Source: an uncultured Alphaproteobacteria bacterium (GTDB lineage: Bacteria; Pseudomonadota; Alphaproteobacteria; Caulobacterales; Caulobacteraceae). From it: a stretch of 64,000 nucleotides of DNA. The position numbers and the translations under genes were made by a program. The notes beneath the pieces were generated by a model. It made no database searches and had not been told where the DNA came from. It saw only the letters and a list, made by a program, of their open reading frames with translations. Of this stretch, positions 40,460 to 49,483 are shown piece after piece. Numbering within the stretch: the stretch's first letter is position 1; each line of letters starts with the position of its first letter. The stretch is taken from contig CAIVVM010000034.1 of assembly GCA_903909375.1 (NCBI GenBank), positions 62,001 to 126,000 on the forward strand, written 5' to 3'.

Positions 40460-40797
40460 GCGGTGACGCCGCCCCGTCTGTCATCAAGATGATGGTCTCC
40501 AACCGAGGCGCCGTCGCGCCCCGGACCCTGACCCGTTGCGCGATTTCTCCTTGCCAATCTGGCGATTGGCGGCGAAACGCGTTTTCAAGTGTGTTGGGGA
40601 TATCCGGCGACACCATACCCATTGACTGTGCGCGCGTTCGTGTTGTGTTTCCCCATATCTGGCCGCGCCATTCCTCGTTGTCTGCGGCTCGCCTTGCCGT
40701 CTGCCATTACCCCTCCATCGGCGCCGATCTTGCTCCCGGCGTCGTGACCGGATAGGCAACACCCGCTTCGGGTCGCCGGAGCGGCCAAGGATCCGAC
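40460..40797 (+). other. 338-bp gap between the unknown gene and lepB
   Basis: No convincing gene, tRNA or repeat. TTGACT at 40622-40627 could be a -35 element but has no acceptable -10 at 16-18 bp. A short hairpin ACCCG-CTT-CGGGT lies near 40761-40773 within the lepB leader. It presumably holds the promoter for lepB-rnc-era-recO. Confidence 0.4.
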
Positions 40798-41589
40798 ATG
40801 AGCGAAACCCCCCAAGGCGCACCAGAAACCGGCCCGGCCGGCGGTGCGCTCAATGAGTTCGTGGAGATCGTGAAAACGGTCGTCTATGCACTGGCGATCG
40901 CGCTGTTCCTGCGGATCCTCTTCTTCCAGCCCTTCACGATCCCCTCGGCCTCGATGGAGCCGAACCTCTATGAGGGGGACTATGTGATCGTTTCGAAGTT
41001 CTCCTACGGCTACTCGCGCCACTCCATCCCGTTCAGCCCCCAGTTGTTCGAGGGCCGGGTGATGGGCAAGGTCGCCCAGCGCGGCGACATCGTGGTGTTC
41101 AAGTTGCCCAGCGACAACCGCACCGATTACATCAAGCGCGTGGTGGGGATTGGCGGCGACCGGGTGCAGATGCGCAATGGTCTGCTCTATGTGAACGACA
41201 AGCTGATCCAGCGCCTGCCGGAATCACCGGTGAAATCGATCATGCCCTCCGGCGAGGTCGTCGATGTTGCGCGGTTCCAGGAGCGCCTGGAGAGCGGTAA
41301 ATCCTATGACACCCAGGACTTCGGTCCCGACGGCGCCGAGGACAATACCGAGACCTTCGTCGTGCCCGAGGGCTACTACTTCATGATGGGCGACAACCGC
41401 GACAATTCGTCCGACAGCCGTGTGCCGCCCTTTGAGAACGGCGGCGGCGTCGGGATGGTTCCGGCCGAAAATCTGGTCGGCAAGGCGCAGATCGTGCTGC
41501 TGTCCTGGAACCCGGAGGCCTCGATCTTCAAGCCCTGGACCTGGGTGCTGGATGCGCGGCCCAGCCGGTTCTTCAAAGTCCTGAAATGA
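40798..41589 (+). CDS. lepB: Signal peptidase I
   Basis: Membrane serine peptidase that cleaves Sec signal peptides, 263 residues. One N-terminal membrane helix (about 25-45) precedes the catalytic Ser52 in IPSASMEP; Lys113 in RTDYIKRVVGIGGD completes the Ser/Lys dyad, and MGDNRDNSSDSR is the box E motif. ATG 40798 begins the lepB-rnc-era-recO unit, each gene overlapping or nearly touching the next. acpS, often next to lepB, is absent here. Confidence 0.97.
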   Translation: MSETPQGAPETGPAGGALNEFVEIVKTVVYALAIALFLRILFFQPFTIPSASMEPNLYEGDYVIVSKFSYGYSRHSIPFSPQLFEGRVMGKVAQRGDIVVFKLPSDNRTDYIKRVVGIGGDRVQMRNGLLYVNDKLIQRLPESPVKSIMPSGEVVDVARFQERLESGKSYDTQDFGPDGAEDNTETFVVPEGYYFMMGDNRDNSSDSRVPPFENGGGVGMVPAENLVGKAQIVLLSWNPEASIFKPWTWVLDARPSRFFKVLK

Positions 41590-42305
41590 ACACCCGCACC
41601 GCGGCGATCGAGGAGCTCGAGCGTCGTATCGGATACCATTTCGTAGATCGCGACCTTCTGGAGCGCGCCTTGACCCACGCCAGCGTCGGCGATGGCGCGC
41701 GCGAGGTGCGCCACAATGAGCGGCTGGAGTTCCTGGGCGACCGGGTGCTCAACCTCTGCGCCGCCGAGCGGCTGATGGCGCTGGACCCGGACAGCCGCGA
41801 GGGCGAGATGTCGCGCCGCCTCGCCAATCTGGTGAACTTTCACGCCTGCGCCCGGGCCGCTCACCGGGTGGGTCTGCCTGACGCCCTGCGTCTCTCGGCC
41901 AGCGCCACCAAGGTCGGCGCGCGCAAGTCCGACGCCGTGCTGGGCGACGCCTGCGAGGCATTGATGGCCGCCCTTTACATCGACGGTGGGCTGGACACGG
42001 CCAAGGCCTTCTTCGCCCGCTTCTGGGCCGAGGAGTTCGAGGATCTCGACGCCCCGCGCAGCAAGGATCCCAAGACCCAGTTGCAGGAGTGGGCTCAAGG
42101 CCTGGGCCTGCCGCTGCCGCGCTATCAGATCGTCAGCCGCGAAGGCCCGGCCCACGCGCCGGTGTTCGTCATCGAGGTGGAGGTCGAGGGGTTCGCAGCC
42201 GAACGCGGGGAGGGCGGTTCCCGCCAGGCCGCCGAGAAGTCTGCGGCCCAGACCATGCTATTGAAGCGGGAGGGCGCAGAGTCCGCGCCGGAGACTGATC
42301 AATGA
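41586..42305 (+). CDS. rnc: Ribonuclease III
   Basis: Double-stranded-RNA endonuclease for rRNA and mRNA processing, 239 residues. The catalytic signature HNERLEFLGDRVL (about residues 40-52) and the second acidic cluster DACEALMAALYIDGG are intact. The C-terminal dsRNA-binding domain runs from DPKTQLQEWAQGLGLPLPRY to GGSRQAAEKSAAQTMLL. ATGA overlaps join it to lepB and era. Confidence 0.97.
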   Translation: MNTRTAAIEELERRIGYHFVDRDLLERALTHASVGDGAREVRHNERLEFLGDRVLNLCAAERLMALDPDSREGEMSRRLANLVNFHACARAAHRVGLPDALRLSASATKVGARKSDAVLGDACEALMAALYIDGGLDTAKAFFARFWAEEFEDLDAPRSKDPKTQLQEWAQGLGLPLPRYQIVSREGPAHAPVFVIEVEVEGFAAERGEGGSRQAAEKSAAQTMLLKREGAESAPETDQ

Positions 42306-43249
42306 CCACGCCCGCCAACCCTCGCGCCGGCTTCGCCGCCATCATCGGCGCGCCCAATGCGGGCAAGTCGACCCTCACCAACCGGCTGGTGGGGGCCAAG
42401 GTCTCGATCGTCACCCAGAAGGTCCAGACGACCCGCTTTCCCGTGCGCGGGGTCGCCATCGAGGGCGACGCCCAGATCGTGCTGGTCGACACCCCCGGCA
42501 TCTTCCAGCCCCGGCGCAAACTGGATCGCGCCATGATCCGGGCGGCCTGGGGCGGGGCCGAGGACGCCGAGGTGATTGTGCATCTCGTGGACAGCGTCGC
42601 GGAGCTGGCGGCCCCCACGCGGGAAGGCTCACCCGCAGATCGCAAGGCCGCCATCGACGTGGAGTCCATCATCACCGGCCTCAAGGCCAACGGCAAACAG
42701 GCGATCCTGGCGCTCAACAAGATCGACGGCATGCGCCGCGATACCCTGCTGGGCCTGTCGCAGCGCCTGTTCGAGACCGGGGTCTATTCCGAGGTGTTCA
42801 TGATCTCTGCCGCCGACGGCGCCGGCGTCGACGATCTGAAGGCCCGTCTGGCCGCCCTGATGCCGGAGAGCCCGTGGCTCTATCCCGCCGAGCAGACCGC
42901 CGACCTGCCCGCCCGGCTGCTGGCCGCCGAGATCACCCGTGAGAAGCTGTATCTGCGGGTCCACGAGGAGTTGCCCTATTCGGCCGCGGTCGAGACCACC
43001 AAGTTCGAGGAGCGCAAGGACGGCGGCGTCCGCATCGAGCAGAACATCTATGTCGAGCGCGAGAGCCAGCGCCCGATCATCCTGGGTAAGGGCGGCCAGA
43101 CCGTGAAGTGGATTGGCCAGAAAGCCCGCGAGGAGTTGTGCGAGTTGCTGGACCGTCCGGTCCACCTGTTCCTGCACGTGGTGGTCGACGACAAGTGGGC
43201 AGACAAGCGGGAGTTCTACGGCGACGTGGGTCTGGACTACGACGCGTAG
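42302..43249 (+). CDS. era: GTPase Era
   Basis: Essential GTPase that binds 16S rRNA and assists 30S maturation, 315 residues. G1 GAPNAGKSTL, G3 DTPGIFQPRR, G4 NKID and the effector stretch QTTRFPVRG are present. The KH domain has the REKLYLRVHEELPYSA and ILGKGGQTVKWIGQKAREEL motifs. ATGA overlap with rnc; recO follows 5 bp after the stop. Confidence 0.97.
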   Translation: MTTPANPRAGFAAIIGAPNAGKSTLTNRLVGAKVSIVTQKVQTTRFPVRGVAIEGDAQIVLVDTPGIFQPRRKLDRAMIRAAWGGAEDAEVIVHLVDSVAELAAPTREGSPADRKAAIDVESIITGLKANGKQAILALNKIDGMRRDTLLGLSQRLFETGVYSEVFMISAADGAGVDDLKARLAALMPESPWLYPAEQTADLPARLLAAEITREKLYLRVHEELPYSAAVETTKFEERKDGGVRIEQNIYVERESQRPIILGKGGQTVKWIGQKAREELCELLDRPVHLFLHVVVDDKWADKREFYGDVGLDYDA

Positions 43250-43254
43250 GCGCG

Positions 43255-43986
43255 ATGGAATTCGAAGACGACGCCTTTGTGCTGAGCGCCCGCGTCCACG
43301 GCGAGACGGGCGCGATTGTCGAGTTGCTGACTGCCCATCACGGCAAGTGGGCCGCCCATGTGGCCGGCGGGGCCTCGCGGCGGATGAAGCCATTTCTGCA
43401 GGCGGGCGCGCAGGTCAATGTTCGATACCGCGCGCGCGTCTCCGATCAGCTGGGGTCGGCCACGCTGGAGCCGGTGGGCGAGGGTCCCTCGGCGCTGTTC
43501 GATGACCCCCTGGCCCTGGCCGGCATTGCCGCGGCCGCCGCAGTGACCGCCGGCGCCTTGCCCGAGCGCGAGCCGCATCCCGGCGCCCATATGGCGTTCG
43601 AGGCGCTCGTTTCCGCCTTCGCTCACGATGCGATCTGGCCCGCCGTCTTCGTGCGGTTCGAGGCCGGACTGCTGGCGGACCTGGGTTTCGGCTTCGATCT
43701 GTCGAAATGCGCCGCCACCGGGTCGACCGACGACCTGATCTACGTCAGCCCGAAGACCGGGCGCGCGGTCAGCCGTGAGGCCGGGGAGCCCTACAAGGAC
43801 CGCCTGCTGGCGCTCCCGCCCTTCCTGCTGGCGGCCCAGTCGCGGCTGGCGCCGGGCGACGTCGGCGCGGGCCTGACCCTGACGGCCTACTTTCTGGAAG
43901 CCTTCATATTCAACCCGATGAACCGGCCGTTGCCGCCGGCCCGCCTATGGTTGCTCGACCGCCTGACGGAAGCAGGGCGGCTGTAG
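43255..43986 (+). CDS. recO: DNA repair protein RecO
   Basis: Recombination mediator that loads RecA with RecR, 243 residues. The N-terminal OB fold reads DDAFVLSARVHGETGAIVELLTAHHGKWAAHVAGGASRR. The helical C-terminal domain carries FEAGLLADLGFGFDLSKCAATGSTDDLIYVSP, with a single Cys instead of a zinc-binding four-Cys cluster. ATG 43255 matches the family N-terminus; in-frame extension upstream is antisense or overlapping era and is rejected. Confidence 0.95.
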   Translation: MEFEDDAFVLSARVHGETGAIVELLTAHHGKWAAHVAGGASRRMKPFLQAGAQVNVRYRARVSDQLGSATLEPVGEGPSALFDDPLALAGIAAAAAVTAGALPEREPHPGAHMAFEALVSAFAHDAIWPAVFVRFEAGLLADLGFGFDLSKCAATGSTDDLIYVSPKTGRAVSREAGEPYKDRLLALPPFLLAAQSRLAPGDVGAGLTLTAYFLEAFIFNPMNRPLPPARLWLLDRLTEAGRL

Positions 43987-44022
43987 CGAGACGCGAATCC
44001 CTCGCCGCGCTAGAAGCCCTCC

Positions 44023-46251
44023 ATGGCCACCACCACCGCCCCGCCGCCGCCCGGCGACCGCATCATCGACGAGCCGCTGACCGAGGCGTTGAGCCGGCGC
44101 TACCTCGCCTATGCGCTCAGTGTCATCACCGACCGCGCGCTGCCCGACGTGCGCGATGGCCTGAAGCCCGTGCAGCGCCGCGTTCTCTACGCCATGCGCG
44201 AGATGCGCCTGAACCCCGAGAACGCCGCGCGCAAGTGCGCCAAGGTCGTCGGCGAGGTGATGGGCGGCTATCACCCCCACGGCGACCAGTCGATTTACGA
44301 CACCCTGGTCCGCATGGCCCAGGCCTTTGCCCAGCGCTATCCCCTGGTCGACGGCCAGGGCAACTTCGGCAACATCGACGGCGATAACGCCGCGGCCATG
44401 CGCTATACCGAGGCCAAGCTGACGGTGGCGGCGATGATGCTGCTGGATGGCATCGACGAGGACGCCGTCGACTTCCGGCCCACCTATGACGGCTCCGACG
44501 ATGAGCCGACGGTCCTGCCGGCGGGCTTCCCCAACCTGCTGGCCAATGGCTCCACCGGCATCGCCGTCGGCATGGCCACCTCGATCCCGCCCCACAACGC
44601 CGGCGAGTTGATCGACGCCTGCCTGCTGCTGCTCGACAAGCCGGACGCTGGGATCGACGCGCTGATGGCCCACGTCCAGGGCCCGGATTTCCCCACCGGC
44701 GGCGTCATTGTCGAGAGCCGCGCCTCGATGCTGGAGACCTATTCCACCGGCCGCGGCGGCATTCGCGTGCGGGCGAAGTGGGAAAAGGAGGATCTGGGCA
44801 AGGGTATGTACCAGATCGTCGTCACCGAGATGCCCTACCAGGTGCGCAAGGCCGATCTGGTCGAGCGGCTGGCCGAACTGATCGACGCCAAGAAGGCTCC
44901 GCTGCTGGGTGATGTGCGCGACGAGAGCGCCGAGGACGTGCGCCTGGTCCTGGAACCCAAGAGTCGCAACGTCGAGGCCGAGGTGCTGATGGAGAGCCTT
45001 TTCAAGCTCTCCGATCTGGAAACCCGCTTCAGCGTCAATCTGAACGTGCTGGACGCGCGGGGCACGCCCGGCGTGATGAACCTGAAGCAGGCGCTTGGCG
45101 CCTTCCTCGATCACCGACGCGAGGTGCTGGTCCGCAGGGCCCGGCATCGTCTCGCGAAGATCGAAGCCCGGCTGCACATCCTCGACGGCCTGATGATCGC
45201 CTACCTCAATCTGGACGAGGTGATCCGCATCGTCCGCTATGAGGAGGAGCCCAAGGCGCGCCTGATCGAGACCTTCACCCTGTCGGAGATCCAGGCCGAC
45301 GCCATCCTCAACACCCGCCTGCGCCAGTTGGCCCGGCTGGAGGAAATGGAGCTCCGCCGCGAGCACGCCGAGCTCTCCGAGGAACGTGACGGCATCGTCG
45401 CCATGCTGGCTGACGACAAGGCGCAGTGGAAGCTGGTGGGCGCGGGCCTGCGTCAGGTGAAGGCTGCGCTGGGCGACCTGAATATCCGCCGCTCGCTGTT
45501 CGCAGACGCGCCGGAAATCGACACCGAGGCGGCGCTGGAGGCGATGATCGTGCGCGAGCCGATCACCATCATCCTGTCGGAACGGGGCTGGATCCGCGCC
45601 GCCAAGGGCCGGGTCGAGGATCCCTCGGAACTGAAGTTCAAGGAGGGCGACAAGCTGCAGTTCCTCGTCCCGGCCGAGACCACGGACAAGCTGCTGATCT
45701 TCGCCTCGGACGGCCGGTTCTTCACCCTGGCCTGCGACAAGCTGCCGGGCGCGCGGGGCCACGGCGAGCCGCTGCGGCTGATGATCGACCTCGACGACAA
45801 GGTGGGCCTGGTCGATGTGTTCGTGCACCGGCCGGGCGCGCGGCGAGTGATCGCGTCGAAGGACGGCTATGGCTTCATCCTGCCGGAGGCCGAGGCGGTG
45901 GCCTTCCGTCGCGCAGGCAAGCAGGTACTGAACGGGACGGCCCTGACCTGCGTGGCCGTGGGCGACGCCGATCATCTGGCTGTAGTGGGCGACAACGGCA
46001 AGTTGCTGGTCTTCCCGATCACCGAGTTGCCGGAGATGCCGCGCGGCAAGGGCGTGAAGCTGCAGAGCTATCGCGAAGGCGGTTTGCGCGACGCGATGGT
46101 GTTTGGTGAAGGCGAGGGCGCATCGTGGACGACCTCGGACGGGCGCACGCGCATGTGGCCCGAGTGGCGCGAATGGCTGGGGCGCAGGGCGTCGGCGGGC
46201 AAGCTGGCGCCAAAGGGGTTCCCGGCGACGAAGCGGTTCCGGCCTCGCTGA
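44023..46251 (+). CDS. parC: DNA topoisomerase IV subunit A
   Basis: Type IIA topoisomerase subunit that decatenates chromosomes, 742 residues. The active-site Tyr128 lies in [10 protein letters not shown]; the winged-helix with [17 protein letters not shown] and HPHGD, the tower and coiled coil, and a beta-pinwheel-like C-terminal domain ([27 protein letters not shown]) are present. The site equivalent to quinolone-target Ser80 of E. coli ParC is Gln89 ([10 protein letters not shown]). The lack of a GyrA-box QRRGGKG supports ParC rather than GyrA. Starts 36 bp after recO. Confidence 0.93.
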   Translation: MATTTAPPPPGDRIIDEPLTEALSRRYLAYALSVITDRALPDVRDGLKPVQRRVLYAMREMRLNPENAARKCAKVVGEVMGGYHPHGDQSIYDTLVRMAQAFAQRYPLVDGQGNFGNIDGDNAAAMRYTEAKLTVAAMMLLDGIDEDAVDFRPTYDGSDDEPTVLPAGFPNLLANGSTGIAVGMATSIPPHNAGELIDACLLLLDKPDAGIDALMAHVQGPDFPTGGVIVESRASMLETYSTGRGGIRVRAKWEKEDLGKGMYQIVVTEMPYQVRKADLVERLAELIDAKKAPLLGDVRDESAEDVRLVLEPKSRNVEAEVLMESLFKLSDLETRFSVNLNVLDARGTPGVMNLKQALGAFLDHRREVLVRRARHRLAKIEARLHILDGLMIAYLNLDEVIRIVRYEEEPKARLIETFTLSEIQADAILNTRLRQLARLEEMELRREHAELSEERDGIVAMLADDKAQWKLVGAGLRQVKAALGDLNIRRSLFADAPEIDTEAALEAMIVREPITIILSERGWIRAAKGRVEDPSELKFKEGDKLQFLVPAETTDKLLIFASDGRFFTLACDKLPGARGHGEPLRLMIDLDDKVGLVDVFVHRPGARRVIASKDGYGFILPEAEAVAFRRAGKQVLNGTALTCVAVGDADHLAVVGDNGKLLVFPITELPEMPRGKGVKLQSYREGGLRDAMVFGEGEGASWTTSDGRTRMWPEWREWLGRRASAGKLAPKGFPATKRFRPR

Positions 46252-46413
46252 CCGGTCAGCGTCGCCTTCACCACCTGGCCGGGGTCCACGATGATCCCAT
46301 TCGGTCGCTCTGCTTTCCGGTAGGCGCAGTCGCAGTAGAAGGCCACGGTCGGGGTCGACGCCGCCACGCCATCTCGCCTAGGCTGGCGTTCAACAACGAG
46401 GGGGAGGCGACCG

Positions 46414-47643
46414 GTGGCGCATATCGATCGACGGGGCTTGCTGGTGGGCGCGGGGGCGATGCTGGCCGCGAGCCCGACCTTCGCCCAGCCGCGGGAGACC
46501 ATCGCCGCCAGTCCTCTGGCGACCACGGCCGAAAACCAGGCCGCGACCTTCCGCAATCAGGATCTGGCGCGACCGGTCCGCACGATCCGCGCCGCAGGAC
46601 GGCCTCGCCCTCTGCCGCCGCATGCCAGGTCGCTGGCTGGACTCAGCTTCGAAAGCGGCGGGGCGACCCGAACCGTGGACGACTATATGGCGCGTCGCCG
46701 GACTGCCGGGCTTCTGGTCCTGAAGCGGGGCGAAGTGGCGCTCGAACGGTATGGCATGGGCAACGGCCCGGAAAGCCGATGGACCAGTTTTTCTACCGCC
46801 AAGTCGATGACCGCGACGCTTACCGGCGCGGCCCTGCAGGACGGTGCGATCAGGAGCCTGGACGATCCGGTGGGTCGCTATCTGCCCCGGATGGTCGGCA
46901 GCGCCTATCAGGATGTCAGCATCCGAAATGTGCTGCGGATGGCCTCGGGCGTGGCGTGGACGGAGGAATATGACCCCACGGGAAAATCTGACGTGGTCGC
47001 CTTGGGCGCGGCGATGGCCAGTCTCAAACCGGGTGCGATCCTTGATCTCATGGCCTCTCGCCCCCGGGCTGTGCCTCAGGGGACAAAGTTCAACTATTCC
47101 ACGGGCGAGAGTTGCCTGCTGGGGGCGGTGGTCGCGGCGGCGACAGGCAAGCCGTTGGCCGGCTACTACGCTGAGAAGGTCTGGGGTCCGGCTGGCATGG
47201 AAGCCGACGGATACTGGCAGCTGGAATCGCAGGACGGGCTGGAACTGGGCGGTATGGGCGTCAGCGCACGCCTGCGTGACTATGGCCGTTTCGGTCAGTT
47301 CATCCTTGAGGACAGGGTGGCCGGTGGGCGGCGATTACTGCCGGAGGGCTGGCGTGAACTGGCTGGCCATCCTGATAGCGAGGCCACCGGCTTCGGCAAG
47401 CTGGAGAAGGACTATCCGCTGGGCTACGGCTACCAGTGGTGGGTGCTGCCCAGGAAAGCCGGGACGGCTCACGACGGGGCGTTCACGGCTCAGGGAATTT
47501 TCGGCCAGTTCGTCTACGTCAATCCACGTGAACAGGTGGTGGCCGTGGTCTGGAGCGCCTGGCGGCAGTCCTGGCAGACCGACAGTGAGTTCGAGACCTA
47601 TGCCTTGCTGGCCGCTGCTGTGGAAGCGTTGCGGGCGGGGTAG
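46414..47643 (+). CDS. Beta-lactamase-fold serine hydrolase 1 (S12), exported
   Basis: Penicillin-binding-protein-like hydrolase of 409 residues. The N-terminus IDRRGLLVGAGAMLAASPTFAQP has twin Arg and a hydrophobic core, suggesting Tat export with cleavage near residue 24. The nucleophile motif is Ser127-Thr-Ala-Lys130 in SFSTAKSMT, the second motif is KFNYSTGES with Tyr, and AQGIFGQ stands where KTG/HxG is expected. Substrate unknown: esterase, amidase or D-amino peptidase are all possible. GTG start preceded by GGGGGAGG. First of three S12 hydrolases in 7 kb. Confidence 0.85.
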   Translation: MAHIDRRGLLVGAGAMLAASPTFAQPRETIAASPLATTAENQAATFRNQDLARPVRTIRAAGRPRPLPPHARSLAGLSFESGGATRTVDDYMARRRTAGLLVLKRGEVALERYGMGNGPESRWTSFSTAKSMTATLTGAALQDGAIRSLDDPVGRYLPRMVGSAYQDVSIRNVLRMASGVAWTEEYDPTGKSDVVALGAAMASLKPGAILDLMASRPRAVPQGTKFNYSTGESCLLGAVVAAATGKPLAGYYAEKVWGPAGMEADGYWQLESQDGLELGGMGVSARLRDYGRFGQFILEDRVAGGRRLLPEGWRELAGHPDSEATGFGKLEKDYPLGYGYQWWVLPRKAGTAHDGAFTAQGIFGQFVYVNPREQVVAVVWSAWRQSWQTDSEFETYALLAAAVEALRAG

Positions 47644-47747
47644 GGGGGCGCCTGTTGGCTCCGACCCCATGTCCTGAACGCGTGGACATTCCTCTAGCCG
47701 ACTCCAGCGACTGTGCGCTCGACACAGCAGGATTGTGAGCTAGCGGC

Positions 47748-48113
47748 TCAGTGCTTGTGCTCGCCCCGGCCGCACATGCGATGCGTCGCGCCGTCCATCC
47801 ACATGATCTGGACGCCCGGGCTCCAGGTGAGCGTGTGCTGGCCGTCACTCCAGGTCAGCACCACGGGGCCGCCGGTCCAGGGCTGGACGGGCAAAGCGTG
47901 CGAGCCATCGCCAGAGTCGACAATGGCCACCAGCCGGGCATCGGTGATCGCGAACCGGGCGGTGAGTTCGCCGCCATCCTGACACTTGAAACGGGTGCTG
48001 ACCGGGCGGGTCGGCGATCCAGGGTTTGCAGCCCCCTGGGCGACGACGAGAGTTGGCGCGATGGCCATCAGGGCGGCGCCGAACAGGATCGGCAGGACGT
48101 GTCGCGGCATCAT
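47748..48113 (-). CDS. MliC-like periplasmic protein (possible lysozyme inhibitor)
   Basis: A 121-residue exported protein. Signal peptide of about 25 residues ends PTLVVAQG. The mature part has a Cys near the start (RFKCQDGGELTARF) and another near the end (ATHRMCGRG), with LTWSDGQHTLTWSPG between, a layout like the C-type lysozyme inhibitor MliC domain. Start at the tandem ATG 48113 with GGGGAG about 8 nt upstream; the frame upstream to 48212 looks non-coding. Divergent from hydrolase 2. Without a search the family call is tentative. Confidence 0.6.
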   Translation of the reverse strand: MMPRHVLPILFGAALMAIAPTLVVAQGAANPGSPTRPVSTRFKCQDGGELTARFAITDARLVAIVDSGDGSHALPVQPWTGGPVVLTWSDGQHTLTWSPGVQIMWMDGATHRMCGRGEHKH

Positions 48114-48231
48114 CTGTGAAGTCTCCCCATCGCGGGGAACGTCCGCACTTTTGCTTGCCGGGTCAATCCTGCGCTTGAACCCGACGCCGATTGCGGATGG
48201 GATGGCGGCCAACGATGCTTAAGGAAACGCC

Positions 48232-49473
48232 ATGAGTGAATTTCTCGACGCCAAGGCCACTGACCCGGTAGCGCGCGGATTGATGGTTGGTTTCCCGCCT
48301 TCGCCGGATCGGATTTTGCGGGTAGCTGACGGAACCAGCCGCGGCTTTCCCAACCATCGCTGGAGCTTCAGTCACCAGCGGGAACTGGGCCCCTCGGCGG
48401 CAATCCGGCGCGGGCCCGGCGCGGCGGCGGCGTTGAGTTATGGGTTGAGGGATGACCTGGACGATGTGAGTTTCACGACACAGGATGGGCAGGCCATGAC
48501 CTGGGGCCAGTCCGTGGATGTCAATTTCACGGACGGGCTCATCGTTTTACATCGCGGCAAGGTGGTCTACGAGACCTATCGTGGCGCGCTCGCACCCCAC
48601 ATCCCGCACCATGCCATGTCCGTGACCAAGTCGTTCACAGGTCTGTTGGCTGCGACCCTGGCCCACGAGGGCGTGCTGGACCCCGGCGCGCCGGTGGTGA
48701 ACTGGCTGCCGGAAATGGCCGGCACGGCCTATGGCGACGCAACCCTGCGCCATGTGATGGATATGACCACAGGCGTTCGCTACTCTGAGGTCTACACCGA
48801 TCCCAAGGCCGAGGTGCAGGCCTATGCGGCCGCGGCAGGACTTTGGCCGCCGCCAAACCCCACAGGGCCGGACAATATCATCGACTTCCTGCGGACCCTG
48901 GCCAAGGAAGGCGAGCACGGTCAGGCCTTTGCCTACAAGACCTGCAACACCGAGGTGCTGAGCTGGATCGTCCAGCGCGCCGGCGCCGCCCCGCTCGCCC
49001 AGCAGATTTCGGAACGCATCTGGCAGCGGCTGGGGGTTGAGGAGGACGCCTATCTGATGGTGGACCGGACAGGCATGGCGATCGGCGGCGCGGCGCTCAA
49101 CACCACCCTGCGGGACCTGGCCCGCTTCGGCGAGATGATGCGAAATGGCGGGGTCGCCAATGGGCAGCAGATCGTACCCGCCGTCGTGGTCGCCGATATC
49201 GCTGGCGGCGCCGACCGCGATCACTTCGCCAAGGCCGGCTATGTCACCCTGCCGGGCTGGAGCTACCGGAACCAGTGGTGGGTGTCGCACAACCGCTTCG
49301 GCGCCTACACCGCACGCGGCATCCATGGGCAGGCCTGCTATGTTGCCCCTGGCGCCGATATGGTGATCGCCCGCTACGCGTCTCACCCGACAGCGGCCAA
49401 CGGAAATGGTCCGCTGGATCGGGTGTCGCTGCCAGCCTATGAAGCGCTGGCTGAACACCTGCAACTTCGCTGA
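48232..49473 (+). CDS. Beta-lactamase-fold serine hydrolase 2 (S12), cytoplasmic
   Basis: A 413-residue hydrolase without signal peptide. The Ser130-Val-Thr-Lys133 nucleophile motif lies in HAMSVTKSFTG, the Tyr motif is FAYKTCNTEVL, and ARGIHGQACYV contains HGQ in place of KTG. The SVTK and (Y)xxCNxE pattern resembles NylB-type 6-aminohexanoate-dimer hydrolases and related esterases. ATG 48232 with AAGGAAA upstream. It is followed 10 bp later by the P450 gene, so the two are probably cotranscribed. Confidence 0.85.
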   Translation: MSEFLDAKATDPVARGLMVGFPPSPDRILRVADGTSRGFPNHRWSFSHQRELGPSAAIRRGPGAAAALSYGLRDDLDDVSFTTQDGQAMTWGQSVDVNFTDGLIVLHRGKVVYETYRGALAPHIPHHAMSVTKSFTGLLAATLAHEGVLDPGAPVVNWLPEMAGTAYGDATLRHVMDMTTGVRYSEVYTDPKAEVQAYAAAAGLWPPPNPTGPDNIIDFLRTLAKEGEHGQAFAYKTCNTEVLSWIVQRAGAAPLAQQISERIWQRLGVEEDAYLMVDRTGMAIGGAALNTTLRDLARFGEMMRNGGVANGQQIVPAVVVADIAGGADRDHFAKAGYVTLPGWSYRNQWWVSHNRFGAYTARGIHGQACYVAPGADMVIARYASHPTAANGNGPLDRVSLPAYEALAEHLQLR

Positions 49474-49483
49474 CGGATCGCTC

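Noticed and set aside
40622..40650. TTGACT as -35 of a lepB promoter
   Set aside because: No -10-like hexamer at a 16-18 bp spacing. The region must hold a promoter, but this is not convincing.
46252..46413. Antisense frame with a plausible-looking fragment (VAFYCDCAYRKAERP) between parC and hydrolase 1
   Set aside because: The fragment lies in a long minus-strand frame that otherwise reads through parC and the hydrolase gene and has no RBS or family match. A decayed gene cannot be excluded, but the evidence is too thin.
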